NCBI GenBank assembly: GCA_003526435.1
Contig: DPWF01000261.1
Coordinates: 1,481 to 9,464, forward strand
Direction: 5' to 3'
Source of the DNA: Chitinophagaceae bacterium
GTDB taxonomy: Bacteria; Bacteroidota; Bacteroidia; Chitinophagales; Chitinophagaceae
DNA length: 7,984 nucleotides
In this document: positions 5,552 to 7,984 of the stretch, piece after piece
Numbering within the stretch: the stretch's first letter is position 1
How the letters are laid out: every line of letters begins with the position of its first letter
The notes under the pieces: generated by a model
What the model saw: only the letters and a program-made list of their open reading frames with translations
What the model was told of the DNA's origin: nothing
The model's database searches: none
Position numbers and translations under genes: made by a program

Positions 5552-7954
5552 TCAGACAAGCTGTAAACGCCTTGACGCGAGGTTACTTAAACCAAAAGTG
5601 ATCAGCAAAATACTGATACTGCTACAGGGCATTAATATGGCCGCAATCATTGGCGATAAAGTACCCTGCACGGCAAAATATAAACCTGTGATATTATAGA
5701 GAATGGATATAACAAAAGCAGCCATCACTATCGTACGGTTGAATTTACACATCCTGATGAGCTGGTACAATTGCGGCAAACTGCCCGCTTCTATGATGGC
5801 ATCACTGGCCGGTGTAAAATTGTTACTATTGTCTGTAATGGCTACACCTACGTCTGCTTGTTTTAAAGCGCCGGAATCATTTAGCCCATCGCCAATCATC
5901 ATCACTTTTTTTCCTTCCTGTTGCATAGACTTCAACACTTCCAGTTTGTCTTCCGGTTGTTGATTAAAATACAGTTCAGAACGCTGACCCAATAGTTTAC
6001 GCAGGTAAGGTAATTCACCATCATTATCGCCGCTTACAACTGCAATATGGAAACGTGATTGTAATTGTCTTAATAGCATGGGTACCGACTGGCGATAGTG
6101 GTTTCTGAACCGGAATCTTCCGAGTAATTTTCCTTCCACCGATAGATATACAACAGACGCTTCATCGTTTTGTGTTTTACCGGTAATAAAAAGCGCTGAG
6201 CCAAGTGCAATAAGGTCACCATCCACCATCCCCTCAATGCCTTTTCCCGGGAACTCTTCGAAAGCCAGGAAAGGATCTCTTAAAGCCGGCCCGGCCCAGG
6301 CAGCAATACCCTTACTTAAGGGATGCGTTGATTGTGCCGCCAGTGTAGCTATTTTTTTTCGAATCTGCGGTGTAATGGGTTTCCCATCGTACACCACTTC
6401 CATTTCTGTACCGGCGGTGAGTGTTCCTGTTTTATCAAAAACAATCGTATCTATATCGGCCAGTTTTTCAATAACCGTAGCATGACGCAGGTAAAAATGA
6501 TTACGCGAAAGAATACGCAGGATGTTTCCGTTGGTAAATGTATTACTCAATAACAAGGCACAAGGGCAGGCGATAATGAGTACAGCGGTTATAGCATTCC
6601 AGCTCCTGCTTTCATCCTGCCAAAACCAGTATGCACCTGCTGCAATAGCCACAGCAAATACGACCCATGTAAACCAGCGGCTCAATCCATGAACAAATGA
6701 ATTTTCATTGTTTGCCTCATTTTTGAATACATCCTTATTCCACAGCCTGGTAAGATAACTCTGTGCTACTTCCTTAATTACCAGTACTTCAATATTACCT
6801 CCCACCTGCTTACCGCCGGCATATACAATTTCACCCATTTCTTTGGCCACTGGCAGGGTTTCACCTGTTACAAAACTGTAATCAATAAGCGCCCGACCGC
6901 GTGTTATAATACCATCAGCCGGAATTAGTTCCTGGTGATGAATAAGCAGGGTATCATTCAACCTGATATCGGGTAAGGTTACAGTAGATGATAATTCATC
7001 CTTGATTCTTTTTACCGCAACAGGAAAATAAGAAGTGTAGTCACGATCGAAATTCAATTGCCGATGGGTTCTGTCTTGTAAAACACGACCCGCCAACATA
7101 AAAAATACGATACCCGTCATTGAATCAAAATAACCACTACCTGTACCGGTAAATACTTCATATAAACTGCGTGCAAATGTTACCCATATTGCCAATACAA
7201 TAGGCGCATCAATATTCAGAAATTTCTGTTTGAGTGCGTTCCAGGCACTGGTATAAAATTCTCCGGCACTATAAAAGAATACGGGTAAGCTCAGCACAAG
7301 ATTGAGGTAGCGGAAAAATACAAGCAGTTGACCTTCCTTGTCGTCAATACCAAGGTATTCCGGGAAACTCATGAGCATGATGTTTGCAAAACAAAAGCCT
7401 GCCACACCCAGCCGGAATATCTTTTTCCTGTCGGTTACCGGTTTTTTCTTGCCAAGATCATGATAACTGATATAAGGCTCGTACCCTATACCCGTCAACA
7501 ATTCTGCCAGTTGACGCAGGTTCATCAATCGGTGATCAAAAACAATATCTGCTTCTTTTCTTTCAAAATTTACTTTACAACTTACAATGCCATCCTTTAG
7601 CTTATGCAATTGCTCGAGCAGCCACAAACAACTGCTGCAATGCATTTGCGGAAGATAAAAACTGATATGTGTATGATGATCATCTTTAAAACTGATGAGT
7701 GATTGTTGTATGGATACATCTTCCAGGAACGCAAACTTATCTGACCGGACTATGATTTTTTGTGACTGACCCGGGCTCTGATTGAGGTCGTAATAAGTAC
7801 ACATACCGTGTTCGTTCAGTATTTCGTACACCATCTTACATCCTTCACAACAAAAATGTTTATCGTGTGCCTGAATATCTGTATCCCTGCAGGTTTCGCC
7901 GCAATGATAACAGGCTACTTCAGTTGATGATGATATCGACCTGTTTTTACTCAT
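5552..7954 (-). CDS. ccoI: CcoI/FixI, P1B-type copper-transporting ATPase for cbb3 oxidase assembly
   Basis: CcoI is an inner-membrane P-type ATPase that exports Cu(I) for insertion into the CuB site of CcoN. In the 800 residues, in order, are a cysteine-rich N-terminal metal-binding domain (C15, C18, C35, C36, C39), typical of the CcoI group; a heavy-metal-associated domain with QMHCSSCLWLLE (C106, C109); and membrane segments from about 180. The actuator loop has TGE (363-365). The copper-site CPC (463-465) sits in IIACPCALLLSN, the phosphorylation site DKTGT has D507, the nucleotide-domain HP dipeptide is H544-P545, and the hinge is GDGLND (688-693). Two final spans follow, with an added C777 in MPCSSISIL. 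All catalytic motifs are intact. The start at 7954 is the first ATG in the window, and the frame is open upstream for the remaining 30 bases without another start. It ends in TGA, 92 bases before ccoS, so it may share a transcript or be separately expressed. Confidence 0.96.
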   Translation of the reverse strand: MSKNRSISSSTEVACYHCGETCRDTDIQAHDKHFCCEGCKMVYEILNEHGMCTYYDLNQSPGQSQKIIVRSDKFAFLEDVSIQQSLISFKDDHHTHISFYLPQMHCSSCLWLLEQLHKLKDGIVSCKVNFERKEADIVFDHRLMNLRQLAELLTGIGYEPYISYHDLGKKKPVTDRKKIFRLGVAGFCFANIMLMSFPEYLGIDDKEGQLLVFFRYLNLVLSLPVFFYSAGEFYTSAWNALKQKFLNIDAPIVLAIWVTFARSLYEVFTGTGSGYFDSMTGIVFFMLAGRVLQDRTHRQLNFDRDYTSYFPVAVKRIKDELSSTVTLPDIRLNDTLLIHHQELIPADGIITRGRALIDYSFVTGETLPVAKEMGEIVYAGGKQVGGNIEVLVIKEVAQSYLTRLWNKDVFKNEANNENSFVHGLSRWFTWVVFAVAIAAGAYWFWQDESRSWNAITAVLIIACPCALLLSNTFTNGNILRILSRNHFYLRHATVIEKLADIDTIVFDKTGTLTAGTEMEVVYDGKPITPQIRKKIATLAAQSTHPLSKGIAAWAGPALRDPFLAFEEFPGKGIEGMVDGDLIALGSALFITGKTQNDEASVVYLSVEGKLLGRFRFRNHYRQSVPMLLRQLQSRFHIAVVSGDNDGELPYLRKLLGQRSELYFNQQPEDKLEVLKSMQQEGKKVMMIGDGLNDSGALKQADVGVAITDNSNNFTPASDAIIEAGSLPQLYQLIRMCKFNRTIVMAAFVISILYNITGLYFAVQGTLSPMIAAILMPCSSISILLITFGLSNLASRRLQLV

Positions 7955-7984
7955 GTTGTTTTTGTTGTAAGATGTTGACTCAGC

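Overview
The window is an almost gapless cytochrome cbb3 oxidase (cco/fix) cluster. Every gene is on the minus strand, so it is read from high to low coordinates: ccoI (7954-5552), ccoS (5459-5307), a fused ccoN-ccoO (5274-3145), ccoQ (3133-2972), ccoP (2946-1783), ccoG (1778-366) and ccoH/fixH (from 307, running off the left edge). ccoS and ccoQ encode only 50 and 53 residues and were found by reading the minus strand directly. No plus-strand gene, RNA gene, mobile element, CRISPR array or long repeat is supported, and no gene-free stretch exceeds about 100 bases.

The organism is most likely a member of the Bacteroidota, possibly near Chitinophagaceae. This is inferred from the fused CcoNO, a monoheme CcoP with a long hydrophobic N-terminus, a CcoQ-like subunit ending in LPLDN, the I-S-NO-Q-P-G-H order, AT-rich spacers and the lack of Shine-Dalgarno sequences before the starts. 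No marker gene fixes the taxonomy.

The genes form one functional unit. CcoNO and CcoP carry the redox centres of a proton-pumping, high-affinity terminal oxidase, with CcoQ as a small accessory subunit. CcoI (a P1B-type copper ATPase), CcoG (a polyferredoxin-like membrane protein linked to copper reduction), CcoS and CcoH supply copper and assemble the complex. Spacers between ccoS and ccoG are 4-32 bases, which suggests a single transcript. The largest spacer is 92 bases, between ccoI and ccoS, and holds a perfect 6+6+6 palindrome with the TGA-N6-TCA geometry of a CRP/FNR-family operator. This is a plausible oxygen- or redox-responsive control point for ccoS-NO-Q-P-G-H.

The main anomaly is in ccoH. 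An in-frame TAG at 91-89 ends the protein after 72 residues, yet the same frame continues for 29 more sense codons to the window edge and still looks like FixH. TAG is also the natural stop of ccoS, so this looks like a nonsense mutation or a sequence error rather than recoding. I found no undescribed system here; the remainder is a well-formed cbb3 locus of a known lineage-typical architecture.
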